In this document: positions 27,836-36,798 of the stretch, piece by piece
How positions within the stretch are numbered: the stretch's first letter is position 1
Layout: the number at the start of each line of letters is the position of its first letter
From: VBDM01 sp049802235
Lineage (GTDB): Bacteria > Pseudomonadota > Gammaproteobacteria > Burkholderiales > SG8-39
Length of the DNA: 64,000 nt
NCBI GenBank assembly: GCA_049802235.1
Contig: JBARMB010000037.1
Span: forward strand, 1 to 64,000
Direction: 5' to 3'
The notes under the pieces: generated by a model
Database searches by the model: none
What the model was told of the DNA's origin: nothing
The model's input: only the letters and a program-made list of their open reading frames with translations
Program-made: the position numbers and the translations under genes

Positions 27836-29251
27836 GTGAGCGTTCGTATTTTTGGGCATTATGTGTCGCTCCCGCTTTTGCTGCTTATGCTCGCAGAAGC
27901 GGCGATCCACATAGGCGCGGTCTATCTCGCGGCGACCGTGCGCTTCCTGGGCGTCCACTTTCAGGTCTATACCTACGCCTCCAGCGGTGCTTCCATATCA
28001 TTGTTTCCACGCGCGTTGTTGTATGCGCTTGTCATGTTAGGTGTTATGACCGCATTCGGCCTGTACGGTTCGCAGTTGAAAAAGGACGATCGCGAGTACC
28101 AGGTGCGCTTCCTTACGAGCTTCCCGGCAGTCGCCGTGGCAATGGTGATCATCTTCTACGCCATACCGGAGAGCTTCTTGGGTCGCGGCATCTTGGCCTT
28201 GAGCTTACTGTTTTCCTTTATCGGCACGGAGCTGGCGCGGGCGGTGTTCTTCCGGATTATCGGTCACGAAGCGCTGAAGCGTCGGGTCCTTGTGCTCGGG
28301 AGCGGTTCCCGCGCAGCCGAGGTCGATGCGTTGCTAGGCAGGCTCGGCCCGCGCGCAGGTTTTTATCTGGTGGGCTTCGTACCGTGCGGGGATGGGCAGC
28401 CACGGCCGGACAAGTCCAAGTTGCTCGGCGACTGCAAATCATTGCGCGCCCTCGTCAAGCAGCACCGCGTTGACGAGATTGTGGTTGGAGTGAGGGACAG
28501 GCGCAACGGACACTTGTCGATGCCGGAACTTCTCGAGTGCAAACTCGAGGGGGTCAGCATCGTGGATTTGCCGACTTTCTTCGAACGGGAGACGGGTCTT
28601 GTTCAGCTGAACTCACTGAGCATGAGCTGGATGGTCTATTCCGAGGGATTTTACAGGAGCAGCCGTCAGCAGATTTTGAAGCATGCGTTCGATATATGTG
28701 TGAGCGGAGTGATGCTGATTGCCACCCTGCCGATCATCCTGCTCGCGGCGTTGGCGATCCTGCTTGAGACCGGCAGGCCGATTCTGTATCGCCAGAAGCG
28801 GGTAGGCGAGTGCGGGCAGGTATTCGAGATCCTGAAGTTTCGCAGCATGCGTGTCGACGCAGAGAAGGACGGCGTCGCGCGATGGGCGCAGAACAACGAC
28901 GATCGTGTCACGCGGGTGGGGAAATTCGTCAGGCTGACGCGCATCGATGAACTGCCACAGCTCATCAACGTTTTGCGCGGCGACATGAGCTTCGTTGGCC
29001 CGCGTCCGGAGCGACCGCCGTTCGTGACCGAACTCAGCCGGGACGTACCCTTCTATGCGACCAGGCACTCCGTGAAGCCGGGTATTACGGGGTGGGCGCA
29101 GATTCGCTATCCCTACGGGGCGTCGATGGACGATGCGGTGAAGAAGCTTCAGTTCGATCTTTATTACGTAAAGAATCATTCTTTGTTTCTTGACCTGGTC
29201 ATTCTCCTCCAGACTGCGCAGGTTGTTTTGTTTGGCAAGGGCGCGCGCTAG
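27836..29251 (+). CDS. EPS-initiating sugar transferase, XrtA/PEP-CTERM type (TIGR03013-like)
   Basis: This 471-residue polyprenyl-phosphate sugar-1-phosphate transferase starts the EPS repeat unit on the lipid carrier. Hydrophobic helices lie at about 10-32, 52-72, 84-104 and 108-130, then a nucleotide-binding-like region, one more helix near 283-308, and the catalytic domain with KFRSMRVDAE at 334, RVGKFVRLTRIDELPQL and FVGPRPERP. The GTG start has a strong site (TTGGAGGG) and the same N-terminus as the truncated copy upstream. It is the first gene of the EPS operon, directly behind the sigma-54-like promoter. Confidence 0.92.
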   Translation: MSVRIFGHYVSLPLLLLMLAEAAIHIGAVYLAATVRFLGVHFQVYTYASSGASISLFPRALLYALVMLGVMTAFGLYGSQLKKDDREYQVRFLTSFPAVAVAMVIIFYAIPESFLGRGILALSLLFSFIGTELARAVFFRIIGHEALKRRVLVLGSGSRAAEVDALLGRLGPRAGFYLVGFVPCGDGQPRPDKSKLLGDCKSLRALVKQHRVDEIVVGVRDRRNGHLSMPELLECKLEGVSIVDLPTFFERETGLVQLNSLSMSWMVYSEGFYRSSRQQILKHAFDICVSGVMLIATLPIILLAALAILLETGRPILYRQKRVGECGQVFEILKFRSMRVDAEKDGVARWAQNNDDRVTRVGKFVRLTRIDELPQLINVLRGDMSFVGPRPERPPFVTELSRDVPFYATRHSVKPGITGWAQIRYPYGASMDDAVKKLQFDLYYVKNHSLFLDLVILLQTAQVVLFGKGAR

Positions 29252-29452
29252 ATGGGATGCGTAGTCTCACGGCATCTTATGTTGACAACCGCTGCTGAAA
29301 GTCCGTTTCAGCGCGAAGTCAGAAACGACGAACCAACAGGAGCGGTCGGAACGGACCTTCAAGCAGGTGCTGGCTTGGCACTGCGAATTCCGGGTAAGAC
29401 GCGCAAGTCGATTACCGCGGACTCGGTCGGGCTCGAACGGATGGCACACCAC

Positions 29453-30349
29453 CTAGCGCTGTACGCGCAGCGGTTGCAGGGCCGAATTCTCCCAGCGAAC
29501 GACCCGGTTGTGCTGGAAATAGACCCGAGACGGTCCATAGTCCCAGACGGTATCGGTCTCCGTCACCGGCGCACCCTGGATCTCTCGTACTTCGTCCTTG
29601 GTCGAGCCGATGCTGAAACTCCCTTCGCGCAACTGGACGGGTTGGTCACGGGCAATTCGCAGTGGATTGTCGAAGTGCGCCTCCCAAGAAATCACTTTTC
29701 CCTCGTAAAAGCGAATCGACGACCTGCCGTAGTACCAGGTATCGCCTTGAGTCATGGTCGGTACGCCTTGAATGGCGTAGACTTCGCCGAAGGTCGAGCC
29801 GGCCGAAATGCCGCCGGTCTCGCGAGGACTCTCCGCGACCGGCGGGGACCGAGGCGCAACGTCCGGTTCACGAGCGCTTTCTCCGGGCTGGTCGTCACCA
29901 GGTATCCATGCATTGAGGAAGCGGTACCCCAAGTACGCTGCGGCAATAACGGCGGTCATCGCAATTGCCGCGCGGCGCCGGCGCCCCGGAGTTCGCTTCG
30001 CCTGCTCGTCTTCGATCGCCTCCGACCTGGCCGTACTGGCGCGGGCTGCCCAACGGGTGCGATCGAACGTCACGTCGGCGTCCCGAGCCGGTGTTTTCTC
30101 ATTCACGGCGACCGCCGCAGGCTCCATGGGAGGAAGTACTCCATTATTGCGGTGGTATCTCTCGAGTGCCTGATAGGCGTTCGTAATTTGTTTGCTGCGC
30201 TCCTCGGCGATTTCCCTGGCCGGGGCGTCAGTCGAAAACCGGTCCGGGTGCCATTGTCCGATGAGGCGCCTGTAGCACGCGCGCACCGCTTTCCAATCGG
30301 TGTCGGGGCTTACCCCGAGAATGGCGTAATAGCGGGAATAGTCATGCAT
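29453..30349 (-). CDS. Membrane-anchored J-domain (DnaJ-like) protein with duplicated C-terminal repeat
   Basis: This 298-residue protein is read against the surrounding EPS genes. Residues 1-65 form a J domain with the HPD motif (QWHPDRF), which stimulates a DnaK-type ATPase. A hydrophobic helix at about 128-146 anchors it. The C-terminus has two copies of a SmpA-like unit: GSTFGEVYAIQGVP...WYYG and GSTKDEVREIQGAP...WDYG, each ending in V..WE. Start ATG 30349 (MHDYSRYY) is preferred over an upstream in-frame codon because it begins right at the J domain. It might chaperone EPS or outer-membrane assembly factors; this is inference. Confidence 0.82.
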   Translation of the reverse strand: MHDYSRYYAILGVSPDTDWKAVRACYRRLIGQWHPDRFSTDAPAREIAEERSKQITNAYQALERYHRNNGVLPPMEPAAVAVNEKTPARDADVTFDRTRWAARASTARSEAIEDEQAKRTPGRRRRAAIAMTAVIAAAYLGYRFLNAWIPGDDQPGESAREPDVAPRSPPVAESPRETGGISAGSTFGEVYAIQGVPTMTQGDTWYYGRSSIRFYEGKVISWEAHFDNPLRIARDQPVQLREGSFSIGSTKDEVREIQGAPVTETDTVWDYGPSRVYFQHNRVVRWENSALQPLRVQR

Positions 30350-30589
30350 GGCAGCATTCGGCAGATGCGGATACGTGCGGTGGGATTCGCGCCGCAATTA
30401 TTGCAAATTTTGGGCGCAGGGGGCCAGCGAGTGGTCGGCAAATCGCATTTTTTGGGGTAAAGTTACGTGGCTATTCAACGGAAGACCGAACTGATGTCCC
30501 TTGCCGTCTTCATGACGACGCAGATTCTTTCTGGCGAAGGCAAAAAAGGCTTCCAAGGCAAGGAAACGAAAGTGTCGAGAGGGGCGTGG

Positions 30590-31222
30590 ATGAACGGATT
30601 GTGGTGGGTCGGAATTGCTGCGGCGGCACTGATCGCGGCAGGCTGCGGGAGCGTGCCCGTCCCGGAAGCCACCGATAGTGCCGATAGTGCGAGTCAACGG
30701 TTCTCGGGCATCGAGGGGGATTATCGCATAGGCGCTGACGATCGGTTGCTGGTAACCGTATGGCGCAACCCGGAGCTGAGCGTGACCGCGCCGGTGCGGC
30801 CGGATGGAAAGATCTCCGTGCCGATTATCGGAGACGTCGAGGCTGGGGGCCGCACGCCGAGCGAGGTAGCTGAAAGCATCAAGATGAAGCTTTCTGCCTA
30901 CATTCGCGAACCCAACGTGGCCGTGATCGTGACAGAATTGCGCTCGACCGAATTCCTGACGCGCGTGCGCGTGACCGGCGCTGTACGTACCCCGAAATCG
31001 ATTCCTCACCGTCAGGGCATGACGGTGCTTGACGCCGTCCTCGAAGCCGGAGGGGTAAACGACTTCGCGTCGGCCAATCGCACCAAGCTCTATCGCAAGA
31101 CCAAGGACAGGACTGAAGTGATCGAGATCGAGCTTGGCGACATACTCAACAAGGGACGGCTCCAGACCAATCTATTGCTCAGGCCCGGCGATGTGATTAC
31201 AGTTCCCGAGCGGCTGTTCTAG
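30590..31222 (+). CDS. XrtA-type polysaccharide export lipoprotein (TIGR03027-like)
   Basis: This 210-residue Wza-related lipoprotein has a signal peptide and lipobox (LIAAGC, Cys19). It then has a polysaccharide export domain (about 40-115, beginning YRIGADDRLLVTVWR) and an SLBB-like domain (about 120-205, VRVTGAVRTPKSIPH...VLDAVLEAGG). It would form the outer-membrane export channel for the EPS. ATG 30590 follows GAGAGGGG; GTG 30572 with AAGGAA upstream is a reasonable alternative. It is followed after 27 bp by its chain-length partner. Confidence 0.9.
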   Translation: MNGLWWVGIAAAALIAAGCGSVPVPEATDSADSASQRFSGIEGDYRIGADDRLLVTVWRNPELSVTAPVRPDGKISVPIIGDVEAGGRTPSEVAESIKMKLSAYIREPNVAVIVTELRSTEFLTRVRVTGAVRTPKSIPHRQGMTVLDAVLEAGGVNDFASANRTKLYRKTKDRTEVIEIELGDILNKGRLQTNLLLRPGDVITVPERLF

Positions 31223-31249
31223 CAAGACTGCCTGCTACAGGAGTGCACC

Positions 31250-32782
31250 ATGCAGTTGTCACACGAACAAATCGCAAAAGCGCTCGTGAACGAATCGTTC
31301 CATTCGCGCCGTTTGATCGTCGGAATATTCATCGTCATGAATGCGGCGATGCTCACGGCAGGACTGCTGTGGCCGAGGTCTTATACAGCGTCGACCAGCA
31401 TACTGGTGGACGAAAGGAACATCATCCAGCCCCTGATGCAGGGCGCTGCCGTGGCGACCGATGCCCTGGACCGGAGCAGGAACGCGCGCGAAGTGATTTT
31501 CGGACGAAGGATCATGGACCTCGTCCTCGAATACGGCGGGTGGCTAAAGACCAAGCCGACCGTACAGGAGCGCGAGGTCCTTATCGAAGAAATCAAGAAG
31601 CGGACGGTCATCAGCACCGTCGGGAAGAACATTCTGAGGATCGAATATAGCGACGTTGAACCGGAGCGGGCATTTCGCGTGACCGAGAAGGTCGCCGAGC
31701 TGTACATGCAGGAAAGTATCGCCGCAAAGGCCGCCGAAAGCGCCGCAGCGTTCGATTTCATCGAAAATCAGACGCAGGTCTACAAAGACAAGCTGACCCG
31801 CACCGAAGAGGAACTGAAGGAATTGCGCTCATCGACCCTGGACGCGCGTGCCAGCAACGAGGGTGACGTGACTACCAGGGTGAACGATCTTCGTAAGCGG
31901 TTAGAAGCCTCGACGCAAGAGCTGCGAGAAGCAGAGGTCGTGGAAGCCTCGCTGGAGCGTCAGACGTCCGGCGAAGCGGAGTTTACCACCGATAGTTTGC
32001 GCGAAGGCCAATACCGAACACGTATCGGGGAGCTCGAATCGAAGCTCGACACGCTGCGGCTGAGTTACCACGACACACATCCGGACATCGTTCAAGTCAA
32101 GCAGCAGATTCAGACTCTGACCGACAGCATCAATTCCGAACGCGCGCGCCGCGAGCAAACAAAGGGCTCGGGCCGGCGGGACGAGTCGGTCGTGAACAAT
32201 CCCGTGTACCAGCAGTTGCGCCGCGAGCAGTCGCAGAATCAAAGTACGATCGATGCACTAACAGCGCGTATCGCAGAGTTACAGCGGCAGTTGCAGGAGG
32301 AAGTGAGCCGGGGCAAGCGCGTGAACACCGGCGATGCACGCCTGGCCGAACTGACGCGCGATTATCAGGTCAACCGCGATATCTATCAGGATCTCTCGCG
32401 TCGCAGGGAGAATGCTCGTGTCTCGATGAATCTCGATCGCGAGCGGCAGGGACTGTCATTCAAGATCCAGGAACCCGCCACCCTGCCGCCGGCCCCCGGT
32501 GGTCCGAGGTTCCTGCTTTTCGTGCTCGCAGGCCTGCTGCTCGGAATAGCGTTTCCCATCGGGCTGCTGATCGCCCGGCTGCAGTTCGATCCGCGCATTC
32601 GCGTCGGAAGCGCGATCGACGTAGCGCACAAGTTGCCCATAATGACGGTGGTTCCCCATCTTTGGACCACGGGAGAACTGAAAAGTCTGCGTTGGGAGCT
32701 CGTGCTGCTGACCTTGCTAATCGTCGCCACGATTGCGGCGTCGGCAGCCGTTGCCGTGCTGCGCTTCACAAAGGTAATGTGA
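31250..32782 (+). CDS. XrtA-type polysaccharide chain-length determinant (Wzz-like, TIGR03007-like)
   Basis: This 510-residue inner-membrane protein controls EPS chain length and contacts the export lipoprotein. Hydrophobic helices lie at about 24-43, 424-443 and 485-505. A long periplasmic coiled-coil (about 165-390) is rich in Glu/Gln/Arg heptads. The conserved early segment ARSYTASTSILVDE-like is present. The kinase homologue follows after a single base, as usual for co-polymerase/kinase pairs. A PxxP-like segment (TLPPAPGGPRFLLF) precedes the second helix. Confidence 0.92.
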   Translation: MQLSHEQIAKALVNESFHSRRLIVGIFIVMNAAMLTAGLLWPRSYTASTSILVDERNIIQPLMQGAAVATDALDRSRNAREVIFGRRIMDLVLEYGGWLKTKPTVQEREVLIEEIKKRTVISTVGKNILRIEYSDVEPERAFRVTEKVAELYMQESIAAKAAESAAAFDFIENQTQVYKDKLTRTEEELKELRSSTLDARASNEGDVTTRVNDLRKRLEASTQELREAEVVEASLERQTSGEAEFTTDSLREGQYRTRIGELESKLDTLRLSYHDTHPDIVQVKQQIQTLTDSINSERARREQTKGSGRRDESVVNNPVYQQLRREQSQNQSTIDALTARIAELQRQLQEEVSRGKRVNTGDARLAELTRDYQVNRDIYQDLSRRRENARVSMNLDRERQGLSFKIQEPATLPPAPGGPRFLLFVLAGLLLGIAFPIGLLIARLQFDPRIRVGSAIDVAHKLPIMTVVPHLWTTGELKSLRWELVLLTLLIVATIAASAAVAVLRFTKVM

Positions 32783-32783
32783 C

Positions 32784-33620
32784 ATGAGCAAGATCGAGAA
32801 GGCCCTTAACAGGGCTCGCGAGGGACGGGGCAGTCTGCAGGTGGTGCCCCTCGCAGACGCAGGCACCGGGCCCGCGACGGGTACCGCAGTGGTGGCGGAC
32901 CGGGCGGCGCATCCCGAGACCATTCCCCGCATGGCCAAGAACGAGGTACGCATGCTTGGCCCGGACGACCTCACACAGCAGGGCATTATCCAGCCCCAGC
33001 ACAGCGAGGATCCTGCGGTGCTGGTGTTCCGCGAACTGCGGACCAAGATCATCGAGCAGAGCCAGGGCCGGAACGCCGTAATACTGGTCGCTTCGGTGAC
33101 CAAGGGGTGCGGGTCCAGTTTCGTTGCGAAAAATCTCGCAGCGGCATTTGCTTTTGATATGGGCAAGACCGCGCTTCTGATCGACTGCAATCTCAAGAGC
33201 CCGAGCGCACACAAGCTGCTCGGCAATTCGGAGGCGCCGGGGCTGGCAGATTACTTTGGAAACCCCGATCTCGACATCAAGGATATCGTCCACCCGGTGG
33301 GTATCGCGCGCTATCGCGTGATCACCGCCGGCAAGCGGCGCGAAATTCTCGAGGAACATTTTACTTCGGGAAAGATGAAGCGCCTGATGGAGTCCGCGCG
33401 AGAGCGGTATCAGGAGCGATTCATAATCATGGATGGACCGCCGATGTCGAAAATCGCAGACATCCGGATTCTTTCCGAACTGGCCGATTACGTTCTCGTC
33501 GTCGCGCGCTACGCACGCTCCACAAACACGCGGATAGCCAGTTGCCTGGACACGATCGACGAAAAGAAGCTGCTTGGCATCGTCTTCAACGAAGAGCCGC
33601 GCTTCCCACGGATTCGCTGA
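32784..33620 (+). CDS. XrtA-associated tyrosine autokinase homologue with altered P-loop
   Basis: This 278-residue protein aligns with the CpsD/EpsG (BY-kinase) partner of Wzz-like proteins (TIGR03018-like), starting with MSKIEKALNRAREG. The expected P-loop GxGKT/S reads GCGSSF at 108-113: the invariant lysine is missing. Walker A' reads LLIDCNL (Asp134 kept). No C-terminal tyrosine cluster is present. ATP hydrolysis by the classical mechanism is therefore doubtful. It may act as a structural or regulatory partner of the chain-length protein, or use a subfamily-specific variant loop. Confidence 0.88.
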   Translation: MSKIEKALNRAREGRGSLQVVPLADAGTGPATGTAVVADRAAHPETIPRMAKNEVRMLGPDDLTQQGIIQPQHSEDPAVLVFRELRTKIIEQSQGRNAVILVASVTKGCGSSFVAKNLAAAFAFDMGKTALLIDCNLKSPSAHKLLGNSEAPGLADYFGNPDLDIKDIVHPVGIARYRVITAGKRREILEEHFTSGKMKRLMESARERYQERFIIMDGPPMSKIADIRILSELADYVLVVARYARSTNTRIASCLDTIDEKKLLGIVFNEEPRFPRIR

Positions 33621-33624
33621 CGGA

Positions 33625-35040
33625 ATGCCACGCACCAGGGGGAGCGCAGCCAGCGCAACCCGACTCTGGCGGAAAGCGCGACTGCTCGGGGACAATCGGC
33701 CGGCTGCGGCCGGTCACGCTCGCGTCGCGAGGGGAAGGATCTGGTGCGCCGCTATATTGGTCTGGGCCTGTGCCGCCCCAATCCATGCGGGCCAGTCCGA
33801 CTTTGGGGTCGGTCTGTCCCTCACACACAACAGCAACATCGCACGCGTCGAGACGAACCGGCAAAGTGAGTGGACCCAGTCGCTGATGGCCGGTGTTCTC
33901 TACCAGGAGAACACGATTGACGCGACCGCGCACGTTCTGGCGCAGATCGAAAGACGGCGTTTCCTTCGCCACACGAACAGCGACGACACGGGCGGGTTCC
34001 TGGACGGGGCGGGAATTTGGACGATATCGCCGCGGCGATTCACCTGGACCGTCGAGGACACATTCCGGGAGGTGCTCCTCGATGTAACCGCCCCGGACAC
34101 GCCCTCGAACCGCGCCAAGTCAAATTCCCTGAGCACGGGTCCGAATTTCACCTTTCCCTTGAGTTCCACGAATTCGGCCGTGATCGGCGGCAGATACGGC
34201 CGATTCGATATCGAAAACTCCACCAGCGCCAACCAGCGCTACACGACTTACGTGCGCGGAGTGCACGCGTTGGCGGCACAATCAACGCTTTCGCTGAACT
34301 ATGAGGCGGCGCGTGTCTATTTCGAGCCGGAAGCCCAGTTTCCCAAGATTTTCCGCGAGGATTGGTTTGCGCGCTATGAGACGCATTCGGGTCTCAACGG
34401 CGCGGCGGTCGACCTCGGCACCACTCGCGTAACACGGTACACAGACACCGGCCTGACTGGCCGACTGGCGCGACTCACACTCTCGGAAGCATTGTCGTCG
34501 CGGTCGACGCTCCGCCTCGGCCTTTCGGACCAAATCTCGGATACCTACTCCGACCAGATCGCAGGAGTCGTCAGTTTGACGGCGCCGATGGAAACGGGCG
34601 TTGCGACGACCAATGGGGCTGCCTCCGGCGACTTGTATCATAGCGAGCGCGGCTATCTCGCCTACGCGAATATCGGCGGGCGTTTCGAGTACACTCTGCA
34701 AGGGTACACACGCCGCGTCGATTTCGAAACTCTCGATCAGGACTACCACGAGGGAGGCGCGCTATTCACCTGGACCTGGGTCTATTCCGGAGCGACGCGG
34801 TTCAACGCAACCATGGACTACGCGAGGCGCAGTTTCGAGAGTCTCAATCGAGAAGACGAAGATCGCAATTTTTTCGCCGGCGTGGATTACAGGCTGAACC
34901 GCAACGTGACCATCACGATGCAAGGCGGCCGTACCGAGCGTCAGAGCACGGCACCCTCGAGCAGTTTCGTGGACAACCGGGTATTGCTGCTCCTGGGCTA
35001 CAGTACCGGGCCACTCTACAGTGTTCAATCCAGGCGATAA
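33625..35040 (+). CDS. PEP-CTERM/XrtA-associated outer-membrane beta-barrel protein (TIGR03016-like)
   Basis: This 471-residue protein has a signal-type hydrophobic segment at about 40-56 after a basic N-terminus. The mature part is all-beta with alternating aromatic residues, ending in an amphipathic strand (LLLLGYSTGPLYS). It opens with FGVGLSLTHNSNIARVE, as in the family found beside XrtA-type EPS genes. A role in EPS passage or anchoring at the outer membrane is inferred. ATG 33625 is four bases after the kinase stop; longer frames overlap that gene. Confidence 0.85.
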   Translation: MPRTRGSAASATRLWRKARLLGDNRPAAAGHARVARGRIWCAAILVWACAAPIHAGQSDFGVGLSLTHNSNIARVETNRQSEWTQSLMAGVLYQENTIDATAHVLAQIERRRFLRHTNSDDTGGFLDGAGIWTISPRRFTWTVEDTFREVLLDVTAPDTPSNRAKSNSLSTGPNFTFPLSSTNSAVIGGRYGRFDIENSTSANQRYTTYVRGVHALAAQSTLSLNYEAARVYFEPEAQFPKIFREDWFARYETHSGLNGAAVDLGTTRVTRYTDTGLTGRLARLTLSEALSSRSTLRLGLSDQISDTYSDQIAGVVSLTAPMETGVATTNGAASGDLYHSERGYLAYANIGGRFEYTLQGYTRRVDFETLDQDYHEGGALFTWTWVYSGATRFNATMDYARRSFESLNREDEDRNFFAGVDYRLNRNVTITMQGGRTERQSTAPSSSFVDNRVLLLLGYSTGPLYSVQSRR

Positions 35041-35046
35041 TTAAAT

Positions 35047-36114
35047 ATGTATCTGGAATATTTTGGTCTCTCTGCACAACCGTTCCGGCTCACTCCGGAC
35101 AGCGATTTCCTGTTCATGAGCGAGCCTCACAGCCGCGCCAAGGCCTACATGGACTACACCGTGTGGAATCGCGAAGGCTTCGTCGTCATAACCGGGGAAG
35201 TCGGCTGCGGGAAGACGACGCTGATCCAAAAGCTCCTCTCGGAGCTGGACGAGAACGTCGTTGTGGCCAAGGTTTTCCAAACGCAGCTCGATGAAGTGGA
35301 GTTCCTGCAGGCAGTGCTGGTCGAATTCGGATTAAATCCGTTCAACGCGAAAAAGGTCGAGTTGCTCGACATGCTCAACACCTTTCTCATCGAGCAGTTC
35401 CTGCAGCACAAGCAGATCGTGTTGATCGTCGACGACGCGCACAATCTAAGGGTGAAGGTGCTGGAGGAAATCCGCATGTTCGCCGGGCTGGAGACGCGCA
35501 AGGAGAAAATTCTGCACGTGATTCTGGTCGGACAGCCGCAACTGAGCGAAACGCTCGACCACCCAGACATGCAGCAGTTGACGCAGCGGGTAAAGCTTCG
35601 CTATCACATTCGTGCCCTCACCGAGCAGGAGCTGGGTGACTATATCCGCCACCGGCTGAGCATTGTCGGGGCGTCTAACCGGACGCTGTTCCCGCCGGAG
35701 ACCCTGCCGTCCATCTACAAGTATGCCGGGGGCATCCCGCGACTGATCAATACGCTGTGCGATACCGCGCTGACGTGCGCCTATGCCGACAACTTGCCGG
35801 GGATCACGGCAGAGGTGGTCGAGTCGGCTGCGAAGGAACTGCAATGGTCGCCCTACGCCGAACGGATCGACAAACACCCGACGACGAGACGTGAGCGGAA
35901 CGAAGACGGTGTGCGCGAGCTTCTGCAGGAGCTATCCGAGAAGCTGGCCGTGATTGCGGCCCGAGTCGGCAAGATCGAGGAACTGTCGCCGGCGCTGGAA
36001 TCCATCGGAAAGAGCCTGGCGGCAATCGAGGCGCACCTGCGGAACCTCGTCCAGAGCCATAGCGTTCAGCCGCCGCCGGATTCAACGGCCTATCGTCGGC
36101 AAAAATCCGGGTAA
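35047..36114 (+). CDS. XrtA/PEP-CTERM-associated AAA ATPase (ExeA-like, TIGR03015-like)
   Basis: This 355-residue ATPase has Walker A GEVGCGKTT (50-58), Walker B LIVDDAH (about 127-133), a conserved VGQPQL sensor segment and a GGIPRLINTLCD C-lobe. The N-terminus YLEYFGLSAQPFRLTPD is characteristic of ExeA-type ATPases that remodel the cell envelope. Residues 285-345 are a basic, probably coiled-coil tail. It starts six bases after the barrel gene and closes the core EPS-export block. Confidence 0.92.
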   Translation: MYLEYFGLSAQPFRLTPDSDFLFMSEPHSRAKAYMDYTVWNREGFVVITGEVGCGKTTLIQKLLSELDENVVVAKVFQTQLDEVEFLQAVLVEFGLNPFNAKKVELLDMLNTFLIEQFLQHKQIVLIVDDAHNLRVKVLEEIRMFAGLETRKEKILHVILVGQPQLSETLDHPDMQQLTQRVKLRYHIRALTEQELGDYIRHRLSIVGASNRTLFPPETLPSIYKYAGGIPRLINTLCDTALTCAYADNLPGITAEVVESAAKELQWSPYAERIDKHPTTRRERNEDGVRELLQELSEKLAVIAARVGKIEELSPALESIGKSLAAIEAHLRNLVQSHSVQPPPDSTAYRRQKSG

Positions 36115-36135
36115 GACGATCTGGTCCGTCTGCGG

Positions 36136-36160
36136 TTCCGCGAAAAAGCGGAATATTCAG
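36136..36160. promoter_or_regulatory. Palindromic motif, copy 1 (TCCGC...GCGGAATATTCA)
   Basis: TTCCGC (36136-36141), a six-base loop, and GCGGAA (36148-36153) form a perfect 6-bp inverted repeat that continues into TATTCA. The same core recurs at 39498-39520. It lies 22 bp after the ATPase stop and about 230 bp before the secreted-module genes. It could be a hairpin terminator (although no T-run follows) or a regulator site. Confidence 0.5.
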
Positions 36161-36238
36161 CAAAATGACAGTGTTTTGTCCGGCATGCGCGGCATAGAAT
36201 GTGTATCGAACGTGAGAAATTGCCGCCCCATGAATGCA

Positions 36239-36254
36239 ATATGTTATGACATAT
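36239..36254. promoter_or_regulatory. 16-bp inverted repeat ATATGT-TATG-ACATAT
   Basis: This is a perfect 6-bp inverted repeat with a four-base spacer in the AT-rich leader upstream of the Tat-lipoprotein gene at 36385. Its position 130 bp upstream of the start is compatible with an operator. No clear -35/-10 pair could be assigned near it. Confidence 0.35.
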
Positions 36255-36384
36255 GCATGAAAACTGGTCAAATTGGGACGTTGCGCACGGAAGGTACGTC
36301 GTGGCACACGTGGACACTACTCACAAAGCAGAATTCAGCGGATCAAGCCTGGCCTATTCAATGAAGGACGAAGGGAGCTCTACT

Positions 36385-36798
36385 ATGGATGCCGCATGCT
36401 GTGCCGAGCGCCGTGCGTTTTTGAAGGCGCTCACGGTGACGACGGCTGCCTTGATGACGGGCGGGTGTAACGGTTCGGGTTCGCCCAAAGCATTGGTGGC
36501 TGTGGCACAGAATCCACCCCCCGCCCCGCTCCCCGCCCCGCTCCCTGGCGCCAATAACCCGCCTGTGTGGTCGACGGTCCCGACGATCACGTTCACGCAG
36601 GGCGTCAAATCGAGCATTTCGATTGCCGGGTACGTCAGCGATCCCAATGGCGATCCCCTTACGATAACCATGAATTCCGCCGTGTTGCCCGACGGTGTCA
36701 CGTTTGACGCGGCGAACAAGCGCTTCGTCTACGATGGAGTCGGCGCTGTCGGCACTACCAACGGAGTCGTATTGACAGCTGACGACGGCAAGCCCTGA
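36385..36798 (+). CDS. Tat-type lipoprotein with one Ig-like domain (module 1)
   Basis: This 137-residue protein begins with ERRAFLKALTVTTAALMTGGC, which combines a twin-arginine-like RRxFLK motif with a lipobox (Cys at about 29). A Pro-rich linker follows, then an Ig-like/cadherin-like unit (NPPVWSTVPTITFTQG ... FVYDGVGAVGTTNGVVLTADDG). It stops at TGA in TGATG (36796-36800), and the ATG restarts a second copy of the Ig-like unit. ATG 36385 is chosen for the AAGGGAG site seven bases upstream; in-frame ATG 36361 has none. The final beta-strand of its Ig unit is encoded at the start of the next ORF. Confidence 0.75.
   Translation: MDAACCAERRAFLKALTVTTAALMTGGCNGSGSPKALVAVAQNPPPAPLPAPLPGANNPPVWSTVPTITFTQGVKSSISIAGYVSDPNGDPLTITMNSAVLPDGVTFDAANKRFVYDGVGAVGTTNGVVLTADDGKP

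Noticed and set aside
29370..29400. TTGGCACTGCGAATTC as a sigma-54 promoter after the sugar transferase
   Set aside because: The -12 element reads TC instead of GC and no plus-strand gene follows directly.
36255..36330. TGGCACACGTGG as a sigma-54 promoter for the secreted modules
   Set aside because: The -24-like box is good but no GC dinucleotide is present at the required ten-base spacing.
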